DNA of 64,000 nt from an uncultured Clostridia bacterium (GCA_902477755.1 CABSIK010000010.1:1-64000); one strand, 5' to 3'; shown: positions 7,634-17,208, counted from the stretch's first letter. The notes: generated by a model from the sequence alone, not told the origin. A program made the numbers and translations.

Positions 7634-9463
7634 ATGAAACAGAGAATTGATAAGATCAGAAATGTTGCCATTATTGCTCACGTAGACCATGGCAAAACTA
7701 CACTGGTAGACCAGATGCTGCGCCAGAGCGGTATTTTCCGTTCCAATCAGGTGGTACAGGAACGTGTTATGGACAGCGGCGATATTGAAAGAGAACGTGG
7801 CATTACCATTTTGTCTAAAAATACTGCCATACATTACGGCGATACAAAAATCAATATCATTGATACACCGGGCCATGCGGACTTCGGCGGCGAAGTAGAA
7901 CGTGTACTGAAAATGGTAGACGGTGTTGTACTGGTGGTAGATGCTTTTGAAGGTCCTATGCCCCAGACAAAATTTGTACTGCGCAAAGCGCTGGAACTGA
8001 ACCACCCTGTAGTGGTTTGTGTAAATAAAGTAGACAGACCGGAAGCACGTCCCACAGAAGTGGTGGACGAAGTTCTGGAACTGTTTATGGAACTGGATGC
8101 AAATGATGACCAGCTGGATTCTCCTTTTGTATTTGCGTCTGCAAGAGGCGGCTATGCTTCTGAAGATCCCGAAGCAAGAGAAGGGGATATGAAACCCCTG
8201 TTTGAAGCCATCATCAACCATATTCCTGCGCCCGAAGGCGATGTGGAAGCACCTTTGCAGGCTTTGATCTCCACCATCGACTACAGTGAATATGTAGGCA
8301 GAATTGGTGTTGGTAAAATCGAAAATGGTACCATCCATGTCAATGACGAAGTGGTGGTATTGAATATGCACAATACAGAAACACAGAAAAAAGTTCGTAT
8401 CACAAAGCTGTATGAATTCGACGGTCTGCAGCGTGTGGAAGTGAAAGAAGCAAGTGTAGGCAGTATCGTTGCCCTCAGCGGTATCGAAGATATCATGATC
8501 GGCGACACCATCTGCTCTCCTTTGAAACCGGAAGCGCTGCCTTTCGTAAAAATTTCCGAACCTACAATTTCCATGACATTCTCTGTAAATGACAGTCCTT
8601 TTGCAGGAACAGAAGGGAAATATGTAACATCCCGTCACCTGCGTGACAGACTGTATAAGGAACTGAACACAGACGTCAGCCTGCGTGTAGAAGATACAGA
8701 CTCTATGGATGCTCTGAAGGTATCCGGCCGTGGGGAACTGCATCTTTCCATCCTCATCGAAACACTGCGCAGAGAAGGTTATGAATTCCAGGTTTCCAAA
8801 CCGGAAGTTCTGTTCCATGAAATCGACGGCAAAAAATGCGAACCTATGGAAGCTGTTACCATTGACGTGCCTGAAGAATTCGTGGGCAGTGTCATTGAAA
8901 AACTGGGCGGCAGAAAAGGTGAAATGACAAATATGTATCCTGCAAAAGGCGGATATACTCGTCTGGAATTCTCCATTCCTGCTCGTGGCCTGATTGGCTA
9001 CCGTAGTGAATTTATGACAGATACAAAGGGGAATGGTATCCTGAATTCCGTATTTGATGGCTATGAACCTTATAAAGGTGAAATCCCTACCCGTGCACAG
9101 GGTTCTCTGGTTGCTTTTGAAAGCGGCGAAGCCATCACTTATGGTCTGTATAACGCGCAGGAAAGAGGCGACCTGTTTATTGGTGCAGGCGTAAAAGTTT
9201 ATGAAGGTATGATCGTCGGCAGAAACGCAAGATCTGACGATATGGATATTAACGTATGTAAGAAAAAACAGCTGACCAATACACGTTCCTCTGGTTCTGA
9301 TGATGCATTGCGTCTGACACCACCCATTCAGATGTCTTTGGAACAGTGTATGGAATTCATCGGTGATGATGAACTGCTGGAAGTAACGCCTGTGAGCCTG
9401 CGTATGCGGAAAAGAATCCTGGACTGCAACCAGCGCAGAAAATTCAGAATTCACGGGAGATAA
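7634..9463 (+). CDS. typA: Ribosome-associated GTPase TypA/BipA
   Basis: 609 residues. Translational GTPase with G1 AHVDHGKTT, switch region RERGITI, G3 DTPGHADF, G4 NKVD and G5 SARGG, then EF-G-like domains and the TypA-specific C-terminal half (GRGELHLSILIETLRREG, ARGLIGYRSEF, LFIGAGVKVYEGMIVG). TypA/BipA helps late 50S ribosome assembly under stress and cold. Its position next to a cold-shock gene fits, but the two have separate promoters. The ribosome-binding site is modest (GGAGATGGAG). Confidence 0.97.
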   Translation: MKQRIDKIRNVAIIAHVDHGKTTLVDQMLRQSGIFRSNQVVQERVMDSGDIERERGITILSKNTAIHYGDTKINIIDTPGHADFGGEVERVLKMVDGVVLVVDAFEGPMPQTKFVLRKALELNHPVVVCVNKVDRPEARPTEVVDEVLELFMELDANDDQLDSPFVFASARGGYASEDPEAREGDMKPLFEAIINHIPAPEGDVEAPLQALISTIDYSEYVGRIGVGKIENGTIHVNDEVVVLNMHNTETQKKVRITKLYEFDGLQRVEVKEASVGSIVALSGIEDIMIGDTICSPLKPEALPFVKISEPTISMTFSVNDSPFAGTEGKYVTSRHLRDRLYKELNTDVSLRVEDTDSMDALKVSGRGELHLSILIETLRREGYEFQVSKPEVLFHEIDGKKCEPMEAVTIDVPEEFVGSVIEKLGGRKGEMTNMYPAKGGYTRLEFSIPARGLIGYRSEFMTDTKGNGILNSVFDGYEPYKGEIPTRAQGSLVAFESGEAITYGLYNAQERGDLFIGAGVKVYEGMIVGRNARSDDMDINVCKKKQLTNTRSSGSDDALRLTPPIQMSLEQCMEFIGDDELLEVTPVSLRMRKRILDCNQRRKFRIHGR

Positions 9464-9492
9464 ATAGGAAGTAACAGGATAAGAGGTGCAAT

Positions 9493-11124
9493 ATGGCGGC
9501 AAGAACGAAAGGAAAAAGTTCATTTGTAAAACAGGCGGCGATTCTGGCATCAGCAGGGATGCTGGTACGCTTTCTGGGCTTTGTCTATCGTCTGCCCCTG
9601 ACCAATATGCTGGGGGACGAAGGAAATGGCATCTATGGTACGGGGTATTATATCTATACCTTTTTGCTGATTTTGTCCTCGGCAGGTCTGCCTGCTGCCA
9701 TTTCCAAACTGGTTTCCGAACGTTTGGCATTGCGGCAGTACCGCAATGCTCATAAGGTATTCCAGACATCTTTGATTGTTTCAGCTTCCCTTGGCACATT
9801 TTTTGCCATCTTGATGGCATTGACAGCCGGGCAACTGGCGGCGTTTGTGGATACACCGGACAGTTATTACTGTATTTTGTCCCTCTGCCCGACGCTGATT
9901 ATCGTTGCTGTTATGTCTGTTTACCGCGGATATTTCCAAGGCATGAATACCATGGTGCCTACAGCCATTTCTCAGATTGTGGAACAGATTTTTAACGCCT
10001 TTTTCAGTGTATATCTGGCGTATATCTTCTTGGGGATGTTCATTCCGGAAGGAGAAACGAAAAATATCCCCTTGGGGGCAGCTGGCGGCACCATGGGTAC
10101 CGGCATTGGCGCATTGGCAGGTCTGGTTGTTGTGTTCATCAGTTATATGATGATTCGTCCTTATCTGCTGCGTCGGGCAAAAATCTGCCGTCAGCCTTAT
10201 GAAGAAACCAGAACAGAACTGGTGAAACGGCTCATGGGGACTGCTTGGCCTATTATTGTTGGTACGGCTGTATTCAGTATGACTAACCTGATTGATATTG
10301 GTATGGTTATGCATATTTTGACAGATACGGGCTTTTCTGAAACAGAAGCAACAATCCTGTATGGTCAGCTTTCTGGGAAATATGTAACATTGACTACATT
10401 GCCCGTTGCCATTTCCTCATCCATTGCTACTGCGGTTCTGCCCAGCATTGCGGCATCCAATCGTTTGGGTGAACGGAAACAGGTCAATCGGAAAATGAAT
10501 CTGACCATGCGGATTTCCATGATCATTTCTGTGCCTGCGGCAGTGGGTATCGGTGTGCTTGGCCCTCAGATTATTGCCATGCTGTTCCCGAAGGCTTCTG
10601 ATGGCGGCATTTTGCTGACAGTTGGTGCGGTTTCCATTATTTTCTTGGCTTTGTGCCAGACAGCAACAGGAATTTTGCAGGGCATTGGACACATCCGAGT
10701 GCCTGTTGTAGGTGCGCTGTTGGGTGCAGTGATGAAAGTCATTCTCAATGCGATTTTAATCCCCATTCCTGCGTTGAACATCATCGGCGCAGTACTGTCT
10801 ACCACAGGCTGTTATGTGGTTGCGTCTATTTTTGATGTGTACATGTTGTCACGGATTACAAAAGTGCGTTTTGACTTTAAGCGTATTTTGTTCAAACCCA
10901 TTCTTGGCTCTATTGTCATGGGTATCGCAGCATTGGGGGTATATTATGGTCTGTACCATTTTGTCCCCAGCAATACTCTTTGCACACTGGTTGCCATTGT
11001 ATTGGCAATGGTGGTATATGGTGTTGTGATGCTGATCATCGGCGGTATTCAGGAAGAAGATTTACAGTCCATTCCCATGGGCGGCAGACTCATTCGTCTG
11101 AGCAAAAAACTGCATTTGATGTAA
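9493..11124 (+). CDS. MOP-superfamily polysaccharide/lipid flippase (SpoVB/MurJ-like)
   Basis: 543 residues with about 14 predicted membrane helices. The N-terminus (SAGMLVRFLGFVYRLPLTNMLG), FQGMNTMVPTAISQIVEQ and YGQLSGKYVTLTTLP are typical of the SpoVB/YabM/YtgP group of the oligosaccharide flippase family. Members move lipid-linked wall or spore-cortex precursors across the membrane. The length fits YtgP (MurJ) and SpoVB equally well, so I give no symbol. It starts 29 bases after typA behind AGAGGTG and is probably transcribed with typA. Confidence 0.88.
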   Translation: MAARTKGKSSFVKQAAILASAGMLVRFLGFVYRLPLTNMLGDEGNGIYGTGYYIYTFLLILSSAGLPAAISKLVSERLALRQYRNAHKVFQTSLIVSASLGTFFAILMALTAGQLAAFVDTPDSYYCILSLCPTLIIVAVMSVYRGYFQGMNTMVPTAISQIVEQIFNAFFSVYLAYIFLGMFIPEGETKNIPLGAAGGTMGTGIGALAGLVVVFISYMMIRPYLLRRAKICRQPYEETRTELVKRLMGTAWPIIVGTAVFSMTNLIDIGMVMHILTDTGFSETEATILYGQLSGKYVTLTTLPVAISSSIATAVLPSIAASNRLGERKQVNRKMNLTMRISMIISVPAAVGIGVLGPQIIAMLFPKASDGGILLTVGAVSIIFLALCQTATGILQGIGHIRVPVVGALLGAVMKVILNAILIPIPALNIIGAVLSTTGCYVVASIFDVYMLSRITKVRFDFKRILFKPILGSIVMGIAALGVYYGLYHFVPSNTLCTLVAIVLAMVVYGVVMLIIGGIQEEDLQSIPMGGRLIRLSKKLHLM

Positions 11125-11130
11125 ATATTG

Positions 11131-11162
11131 GCTCTTTTGCCGCAAGGCAAAAGGGCTTTTTT
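11131..11162 (+). terminator. Intrinsic terminator after the flippase gene
   Basis: An 11-bp stem GCTCTTTTGCC / GGCAAAAGGGC with loop GCAA, then six T residues. Confidence 0.9.
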
Positions 11163-11185
11163 GTATATAGTTTTTGTGCTATAAT
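11157..11185 (+). promoter_or_regulatory. Extended -10 promoter of the uvrC operon
   Basis: TGC-TATAAT (11177-11185) with a consensus -10; the -35 region is only a T run shared with the preceding terminator. Confidence 0.6.
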
Positions 11186-11262
11186 ATGATTGATGTTTTT
11201 GGCAGAAAAGCCGAAAGAATCATTGACATTCAGAAAAAATTTACGAAAAAAGAGGTGAGAAT

Positions 11263-13149
11263 ATGTTCGATATTGCGGAAGAATTGAAGAAGCTTCCTCA
11301 GAAGCCCGGTGTATACCTGATGAAAAATGAGGCAGGGGAAATTATCTATGTGGGAAAAGCCATCAATCTGCGGAACCGAGTGCGGCAGTATTTCCAAAGC
11401 AGCCGGAACCATACGGCAAAGACCCGTACCATGGTGCCCCATATTAAGGAATTCGAATATATTGTCACCGATTCAGAAATGGAGGCTTTGATTCTGGAGT
11501 GTACCCTCATCAAAAAGCACAGCCCCCATTATAATATCATGCTGAAGGATGACAAGACTTATCCTTATATCAAAGTGACAGTACAGGAGGATTTTCCCAG
11601 AATTTTTGCCACACGCAGAAGGGAAAAGGATAAAGCCAAGTATTATGGCCCCTTTACGGATGTGCTGGCAATGAAAGAAACGGTGGAAACCCTTCACAAA
11701 TTGTTTCCCATTCGAAAATGCAAAAAAGTTTTTCCCAGAGATATTGGGAAGGAGCGTCCTTGTCTGAATTACCATATTGGGCAATGCTTAGCACCTTGCA
11801 GCGGCAATGTGACCAAAGAGGAATACGGTGCTTATGTGAAAGATGCCATGGATTTTCTGGAAGGCAGACATGATGACATCCGCAAACGTATGGAAGCGGA
11901 AATGATGGAAGCGGCAGAAAAAATGGAATTTGAAAAAGCCGCAGCCCTTCGGGATAAGATTTCTGCTATTAAAAGCGTGGCGCAGAAGCAGAAAATGGCG
12001 AATATGTCCTTGCAGGAAGCAGATGTCATTGCTTTTGTACGGGCATTTTCTCAGTGCCTTGTGCAGGTGTTCTTCATTCGAGATGGACAAATGACTGGCA
12101 GAGAAAACTTCAATTTGTCCGCACCTGAAGAACAGAGCCGCAGTGAGGTTATGACAGCTTTTGTAGAGCAGTTTTACAGCGGTACAGCCCATATTCCCAA
12201 AGAAATCATATTGCAGGAGCCTTTGACGCCGGAAGAAGCGCCTCTTTTGGAAGCCTATCTGGCAGAACGCAGAGGCGGCAAAGTGACCATTACCGTGCCC
12301 ATGAAAGGGGAAAAACAGAAGCTGGTGGAACTGGCTTATAAAAACGCCAATATTGTTTTTGAACAGTTTGGCGAGAAAATGAAACGGGAAGAACAGCGTA
12401 CCAAAGGGGCTATGGAGGAAATCCGTCAGGCGCTTGGTTTGCCCCAGATGCTTCATCGCGTAGAAGCGTACGATATTTCCAATACACAAGGTTTTGCTTC
12501 CGTTGGTTCCATGGTTGTTTTTGAGGATGGCAAGGCAAAATACAGCGATTACCGGAAATTTAAGATTAAAACGGTGGTAGGTCCTAACGATTTTGCTTCC
12601 ATGCAGGAAGTTATTACCCGTCGTCTGAACCATGCCATCAGAGAAAAGTCGGAAGGGAAAAGCAGCAGCTTTACCCGCTTGCCGGATTTGATTCTTATGG
12701 ACGGCGGCAGAACACAGGTTCATGCGGCAGAGGAGATTTTGGCAGCATTTGGTATGGAAATCCCTGTTTGTGGTATGGTAAAGGATGATAAACATCGCAC
12801 AAGAGGACTGTTTTTTCAGGAAAAAGAAATTTCTATGCCCCTCACATCAGAAGGTTTTCGTCTGGTAACCAGAATCCAGGATGAAGTCCATCGTTTTGCC
12901 ATCAATTACCATCGAAAGCTGCATCAGCAGCAGTCTTTGCATTCCGCGTTGGATGAAATCAAGGGCATTGGGCAGGTAAGGCGAAAAGCCTTGATGCGTC
13001 ATTTTGGTTCTGTAGAAAAAATTGCGGAGGCAGAAGTGGCGGATTTGCTGGAAGTAGAAGAAATGACGATTCCTGCGGCAGAAGCGGTATATGCTTTTTT
13101 CCGGGGCATCGATATGGAAAAAGAAAAAGCGGCAGCGCAGTCGGAGTGA
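11263..13149 (+). CDS. uvrC: Excinuclease ABC subunit C
   Basis: 628 residues. UvrC makes both cuts around DNA damage in nucleotide excision repair, with UvrA and UvrB (not in this window). Domains in order: GIY-YIG nuclease (PGVYLMKNEAGEIIYVGKA, residues about 14-90), a cysteine-containing stretch, a UVR helix pair that binds UvrB (about 205-240), an RNase H-like endonuclease (about 380-540, YDISNTQG and DLILMDGG) and helix-hairpin-helix motifs at the end (IKGIGQVRRKALMRHFGSVEKI). AGAGGTGAG precedes ATG 11263. First gene of an operon that runs to crh. Confidence 0.97.
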   Translation: MFDIAEELKKLPQKPGVYLMKNEAGEIIYVGKAINLRNRVRQYFQSSRNHTAKTRTMVPHIKEFEYIVTDSEMEALILECTLIKKHSPHYNIMLKDDKTYPYIKVTVQEDFPRIFATRRREKDKAKYYGPFTDVLAMKETVETLHKLFPIRKCKKVFPRDIGKERPCLNYHIGQCLAPCSGNVTKEEYGAYVKDAMDFLEGRHDDIRKRMEAEMMEAAEKMEFEKAAALRDKISAIKSVAQKQKMANMSLQEADVIAFVRAFSQCLVQVFFIRDGQMTGRENFNLSAPEEQSRSEVMTAFVEQFYSGTAHIPKEIILQEPLTPEEAPLLEAYLAERRGGKVTITVPMKGEKQKLVELAYKNANIVFEQFGEKMKREEQRTKGAMEEIRQALGLPQMLHRVEAYDISNTQGFASVGSMVVFEDGKAKYSDYRKFKIKTVVGPNDFASMQEVITRRLNHAIREKSEGKSSSFTRLPDLILMDGGRTQVHAAEEILAAFGMEIPVCGMVKDDKHRTRGLFFQEKEISMPLTSEGFRLVTRIQDEVHRFAINYHRKLHQQQSLHSALDEIKGIGQVRRKALMRHFGSVEKIAEAEVADLLEVEEMTIPAAEAVYAFFRGIDMEKEKAAAQSE

Positions 13150-13162
13150 AAGGAGTGCGGAT

Positions 13163-14095
13163 ATGTATTCGGCATCAATCAAGAAATTCATGGAACACTT
13201 TAATTTAGAAAATATCCTGCCGGAAATCAGTCTGGACGGCAGGGTTATCAATCGAAAGGAAGTCAATCGTCCGGCTCTGCAGCTGACGGGATTTTATGAG
13301 CGTTTTGACAATGATAGAGTGCAGATTATCGGTCGAGTGGAACATAGCTATCTGCTGACACTGGATCAGGAACAACGCAGACAGGCTATATGCCACCTGT
13401 TTGAATTCCATATTCCCTGTCTGATTATCTGCAAGAATCTGGAAGTTTTTCCGGAGATGCTGTATTATGGCAGAAAGTATGGAATCCCCATTTTCCGTAC
13501 GAAAGACAGCACCACCAATTTTGTGGCGGAGCTGATTGCGTGGCTTCACAATGAATTGGCGGAACGAGAAACCATTCATGGTGTTCTGCTGGATATTTAT
13601 GGGGAAGGCGTGCTCATTACTGGTGACAGTGGTATCGGCAAGAGTGAAACAGCTCTGGAGCTTATCAAACGCGGACATCGTCTCATTGCCGATGACGCGG
13701 TAGAAATTAAGAAAATTGCTGACCGTACATTGATTGGCACATGTCCGGAACTGATCCGTTATCTCATTGAACTGAGAGGCATCGGCATCATCAATGTAAA
13801 AGAACTGTTTGGCGTAGGTGCGGTGAAACTGCAAAAAACCATAGACTTGGTTATTCGTCTGGAAATGTGGGACGGTACACCGGGAACTTATGACCGGATT
13901 GGTTTGGATGAGGAATATATTGATATTTTAGGGAATAAAGTGCTGTGTAATACCATTCCCATCCGCCCCGGCAGAAATGTTGCAGTCATTTGTGAATCAG
14001 CAGCCATCACCAATCGTCAGAAGAAAATGGGAACCAACACTGCCAAGGAACTGGAACAGCGGATTTTGGCAAGTATGCAAAAATCGGAGGAATAA
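13163..14095 (+). CDS. hprK: HPr kinase/phosphorylase
   Basis: 310 residues from ATG 13163, behind AAGGAGTG. The Walker A loop GDSGIGKS is at 154-161, with the conserved His139 before it, and the HprK signature region (LRGIGIINVKELFG, RIGLDEEYIDILG, PIRPGRNVAVICE) follows. It phosphorylates and dephosphorylates the regulatory serine of HPr or Crh in response to fructose bisphosphate and phosphate, the master switch of carbon catabolite control. A Crh-like target with an intact regulatory serine lies in the same operon (16907-17149), a strong functional link. Confidence 0.97.
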   Translation: MYSASIKKFMEHFNLENILPEISLDGRVINRKEVNRPALQLTGFYERFDNDRVQIIGRVEHSYLLTLDQEQRRQAICHLFEFHIPCLIICKNLEVFPEMLYYGRKYGIPIFRTKDSTTNFVAELIAWLHNELAERETIHGVLLDIYGEGVLITGDSGIGKSETALELIKRGHRLIADDAVEIKKIADRTLIGTCPELIRYLIELRGIGIINVKELFGVGAVKLQKTIDLVIRLEMWDGTPGTYDRIGLDEEYIDILGNKVLCNTIPIRPGRNVAVICESAAITNRQKKMGTNTAKELEQRILASMQKSEE

Positions 14096-14098
14096 ACC

Positions 14099-15010
14099 AT
14101 GATGGAAGAATTGAAGAAAAAGCTGTTGGAATTGTTGGGAGAAGAAGGTTTTCGCACAGAAGAAGCTATGGCAAAGCATACTACCTTCAGAACCGGTGGC
14201 CCGGCAGATCTGTTTTTGATGCCCCAGAACCGAACAGAATTGAAAGAAAGCATTGCCCTTTTAAAAGAATATAATGTGCCGTATATGGTCATTGGCAATG
14301 GCAGCAACCTGCTGGTAGGTGATGGCGGCATCCGTGGTGCTGTGATTCAGCTTTATCAGCGGATGCAGAACATCTCTGTAGAGGGTACAGAAATGACACT
14401 GGACTGTGGTGCTTTGCTGTCTGCGGCAGCGGCACAGGCAGCAGATGCATCTTTGGAAGGATTGGCATTTGCTTCTGGTATTCCCGGAACTTTCGGCGGT
14501 GCCGTGGTCATGAATGCAGGCGCTTATGGCGGAGAAATGAAGGATATTCTTGTTTCTGTGGATGTGCTGACAGCAGATCTGGAAGTAAAAACAATCCCTG
14601 CGGCAGAACTGGACTTGTCCTATCGTCATAGCGTTGTGCCGGAAAAAGGTTATATTGTGCTGGGCGGCAAGATGCAGCTGAAAAAGGGCAATGAACAGGA
14701 AATCCGGGAGCGAATGGCAGAATTGGCACAGCAGCGTCGGGAAAAACAGCCCTTGCAGTATCCCAGTGCAGGCAGTACCTTCAAACGCCCCGAAGGATAT
14801 TTTGCAGGGAAACTCATCAGTGACGCAGGTTTGAAAGGTAAGACCATCGGAGGTGCTCAGGTTTCTGAGAAACATGCCGGTTTTATTGTAAATATCGGTG
14901 GTGCCACCACAAAAGATATTCTGGATCTCATTGTTTTCTGCCAAAAAACAGTGCAGGAGCAGTTTGGTGTGACACTGGAAACCGAAGTGAAAATCGTTGG
15001 GGAACGGTAA
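14099..15010 (+). CDS. murB: UDP-N-acetylenolpyruvoylglucosamine reductase
   Basis: 303 residues. FAD enzyme that reduces enolpyruvyl-UDP-GlcNAc with NADPH to UDP-MurNAc, the second committed step of peptidoglycan synthesis. Visible: TFRTGGPAD, the FAD-binding GNGSNLLVGDGGIRG, GIPGTFGGAVVMNAGAYGGE, SYRHS (Tyr and Arg of the active site) and YPSAGSTFKRP with the catalytic serine; the compact length fits type IIb MurB. It starts four bases after hprK, whose end carries the GGAGG ribosome-binding site. Confidence 0.96.
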   Translation: MMEELKKKLLELLGEEGFRTEEAMAKHTTFRTGGPADLFLMPQNRTELKESIALLKEYNVPYMVIGNGSNLLVGDGGIRGAVIQLYQRMQNISVEGTEMTLDCGALLSAAAAQAADASLEGLAFASGIPGTFGGAVVMNAGAYGGEMKDILVSVDVLTADLEVKTIPAAELDLSYRHSVVPEKGYIVLGGKMQLKKGNEQEIRERMAELAQQRREKQPLQYPSAGSTFKRPEGYFAGKLISDAGLKGKTIGGAQVSEKHAGFIVNIGGATTKDILDLIVFCQKTVQEQFGVTLETEVKIVGER

Positions 15011-15037
15011 GAGATACGAAAGAGAGGTGTATCTTGT

Positions 15038-15910
15038 ATGCGGTTTGTAATTGTAACAGGTATGTCGGGGGCAGGGAAAACCTCTGCACTGAAGTTTTTG
15101 GAGGATATCAACTATTTTTGTGTAGACAACATGCCGCCTGCTCTTTTGCCGAAGTTCGCAGAGCTTTGTTATGAGCAGGACGGCGGTTTTGAGCGAGTTG
15201 CCATTGGTATCGACATCCGCGGTGGGAAACTGTTTTACGACCTGTTTTCTGTGCTGTTTGAAATGCAGGAAAATGGGTATGACTATGAAATCCTGTTTTT
15301 GGATGCATCGGACAGTGTCCTCATCAAACGGTATAAGGAAACACGAAGAAGTCATCCTTTGTCCAGAAAAGGTTCCATTGAAGAAGGCATTTCCAAAGAA
15401 CGGGAAATGCTGCGAGAGGTTAAGGCAAAGGCAACATATATCATTGATACCAGCAAGGTTTTGACAAGAGAGTTGAAGGAACAGATCAACCGTATCTTTC
15501 AGGATGATGAGAAATTTGAAAGCCTTGTGATTACTGTTTGCTCCTTTGGCTTCAAATATGGCATTCCAGCGGACAGCGATCTGGTGTTTGATGTGCGATT
15601 CCTGCCGAACCCTTACTATATCCCGGAATTGAAAGAGTTGTCAGGCAACGACAGTCAAGTCAGCGATTATGTCATGAGCTTTGCCGAAAGCCGCGAATTT
15701 TTGGACAAGCTGGTGGATATGCTGGAATTTTTGATTCCCCATTATATCAAAGAGGGCAAGAACAGTCTGGTCATCAGCATCGGCTGCACAGGCGGCAAAC
15801 ATCGTTCTGTGACACTGGCAAATGCCCTTTTTACAGCGTTGTGTCAGAAAGAGCACACAGTGCTGCTCAAGCATAACGATGTGGAAAAGGATGTAAAGAG
15901 AAAAGGTTAA
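15038..15910 (+). CDS. rapZ: RapZ/YvcJ family nucleotide-binding protein
   Basis: 290 residues. N-terminal P-loop GMSGAGKT, then DINYFCVDNMPP; C-terminal domain with SFGFKYGIP, DVRFLPNPYY and IGCTGGKHRSV. In E. coli RapZ is an RNase E adaptor controlling glmS sRNAs; in Bacillus YvcJ binds nucleotides and affects competence. The hprK/rapZ/whiA/crh neighbourhood is the Firmicute arrangement, but yvcK, normally between rapZ and whiA, is missing: only 28 bases separate the two genes. Confidence 0.95.
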   Translation: MRFVIVTGMSGAGKTSALKFLEDINYFCVDNMPPALLPKFAELCYEQDGGFERVAIGIDIRGGKLFYDLFSVLFEMQENGYDYEILFLDASDSVLIKRYKETRRSHPLSRKGSIEEGISKEREMLREVKAKATYIIDTSKVLTRELKEQINRIFQDDEKFESLVITVCSFGFKYGIPADSDLVFDVRFLPNPYYIPELKELSGNDSQVSDYVMSFAESREFLDKLVDMLEFLIPHYIKEGKNSLVISIGCTGGKHRSVTLANALFTALCQKEHTVLLKHNDVEKDVKRKG

Positions 15911-15938
15911 TCAAAAGAGTGAATGTGGAGAGTAAACC

Positions 15939-16910
15939 ATGACAGAAACAGCAAATTTGTCATTTTCCTATAAGGTAAAAGAGGAGTTGTCCGCACATTT
16001 TGGGAATGCTCGCCATTGCCAAATTGCGGAACTGTCTGCCATTGTAAATATATGTGGAGGGATTTCCAGCTTTGGCAAAAGTTTTTGTTTAAAAATACAA
16101 ACAGAGAATTTTTTCGTCGCGAAAAAGTGCTTTACATTATTACAAAATACTTTTAATATTAGAGTTGATATATCTGTGCGTTCGGGCGGTAAAAGACGAC
16201 GGATTTATCTGCTCCTGATTCGAAATGCTGACGATGCGGCACGGGTGCTTATGGCAACGGGCATTTTACATAAGGACAGAGAACAGACAGTGACTTTTGA
16301 TCGGATTTATCCGCCTGTGACAGCAGCAGTCTGTTGCCGACGGGCATACCTGCGCGGTGCTTTCCTGGCATCAGGTTCCGTGAATAATCCTGAGAAGAAT
16401 TATCATCTGGAATTTGTGGTGAACAGTCCGCTTCTTGGGGCTGATTTGCAGGAAATGGTCAATTCCTTTGGTTTGGAAGCAAAGACCGTCACCCGTAAGG
16501 ATCATGAAGTGATATATCTGAAAGAAGGCGAACAGATTGTTGACCTTTTGAATGTGATGGAAGCGCATCTGGCACTGATGGAACTGGAAAACGTCCGGAT
16601 TGTGAAGGAAATGCGCAACGATATCAATCGTAAAGTAAACTGCGAAACAGCGAACTTGAATAAAGTTGTAGGAGCCGCAGTAAAGCAGCTGGAGGACATT
16701 ATGTTCATTCAGAGTACCATGGGGCTGCAAAAATTGCCGCCGCAGCTGGCAGAGCTGGCAGAGGCGCGTTTGCAATATCCAGAGAAAAGTCTGAAAGAAC
16801 TGGGAAGTTGTTTGTCGGAGCCACTAGGCAAGTCCGGCGTAAATCACCGGCTGCGTAAGATCAGCGCCATCGCAGAAACTTTGAGAGAGGGTAAAGGTGA
16901 AGGAAAATGA
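15939..16910 (+). CDS. whiA: DNA-binding protein WhiA
   Basis: 323 residues. The N-terminal two thirds form a degenerate LAGLIDADG homing-endonuclease fold (RAYLRGAFLASGSVNNPEKNYHLEF), and the C-terminal third a helix-turn-helix domain (LAEARLQYPEKSLKELGSCL, GKSGVNHRLRKI). WhiA controls sporulation-linked division in actinomycetes and affects division and chromosome segregation in Firmicutes. Its stop codon overlaps the crh start by four bases (ATGA), so the two are translationally coupled. Confidence 0.96.
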   Translation: MTETANLSFSYKVKEELSAHFGNARHCQIAELSAIVNICGGISSFGKSFCLKIQTENFFVAKKCFTLLQNTFNIRVDISVRSGGKRRRIYLLLIRNADDAARVLMATGILHKDREQTVTFDRIYPPVTAAVCCRRAYLRGAFLASGSVNNPEKNYHLEFVVNSPLLGADLQEMVNSFGLEAKTVTRKDHEVIYLKEGEQIVDLLNVMEAHLALMELENVRIVKEMRNDINRKVNCETANLNKVVGAAVKQLEDIMFIQSTMGLQKLPPQLAELAEARLQYPEKSLKELGSCLSEPLGKSGVNHRLRKISAIAETLREGKGEGK

Positions 16911-17149
16911 CAGAAAAGACAGTTATCATCAAATCAGCGCTGGATGCAAGACAAGTAGCTTTCTTCGTACAGACAGCAGGTAAATTTCAGAGCGATATCA
17001 AGATTGCCATTGACAACAAAAAAGTAAGTGCAAAAAGCATCATGGGCATCATTGCTTTGGAAATGGCAGAAGGTCAGCGCGCAAACATCCTAGCAGAAGG
17101 CAGTGACGAAGAAGCAGCTGTAAACGAATTGGCAGCAGCATTATCTTAA
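16907..17149 (+). CDS. crh: Crh-like catabolite-repression HPr without the PTS histidine
   Basis: 80 residues with the HPr fold. The segment normally reading (I/L)HARPA is SALDARQVAFF here: Asp13 stands where HPr has the phospho-accepting His15 (Bacillus Crh has Gln), and the following Pro is Val. The regulatory serine is kept: Ser44 in AKSIMGI. So the protein cannot pass phosphate in the sugar PTS but can be a substrate of the HprK encoded upstream, as for Crh, which with CcpA represses carbon genes. The location after whiA is the same as for Bacillus crh. Whether the Asp mimics a phosphorylated histidine is open. Confidence 0.85.
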   Translation: MTEKTVIIKSALDARQVAFFVQTAGKFQSDIKIAIDNKKVSAKSIMGIIALEMAEGQRANILAEGSDEEAAVNELAAALS

Positions 17150-17208
17150 ACCGGAATTATTACATTAATTATTTATTCTACAAAAGAGCATTTGAAATCT
17201 CATAGGAA

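Noticed and set aside
7478..9856. 792-codon minus-strand frame opposite typA
   Set aside because: Shadow of typA with strong codon bias; no ribosome-binding site and no family resemblance.
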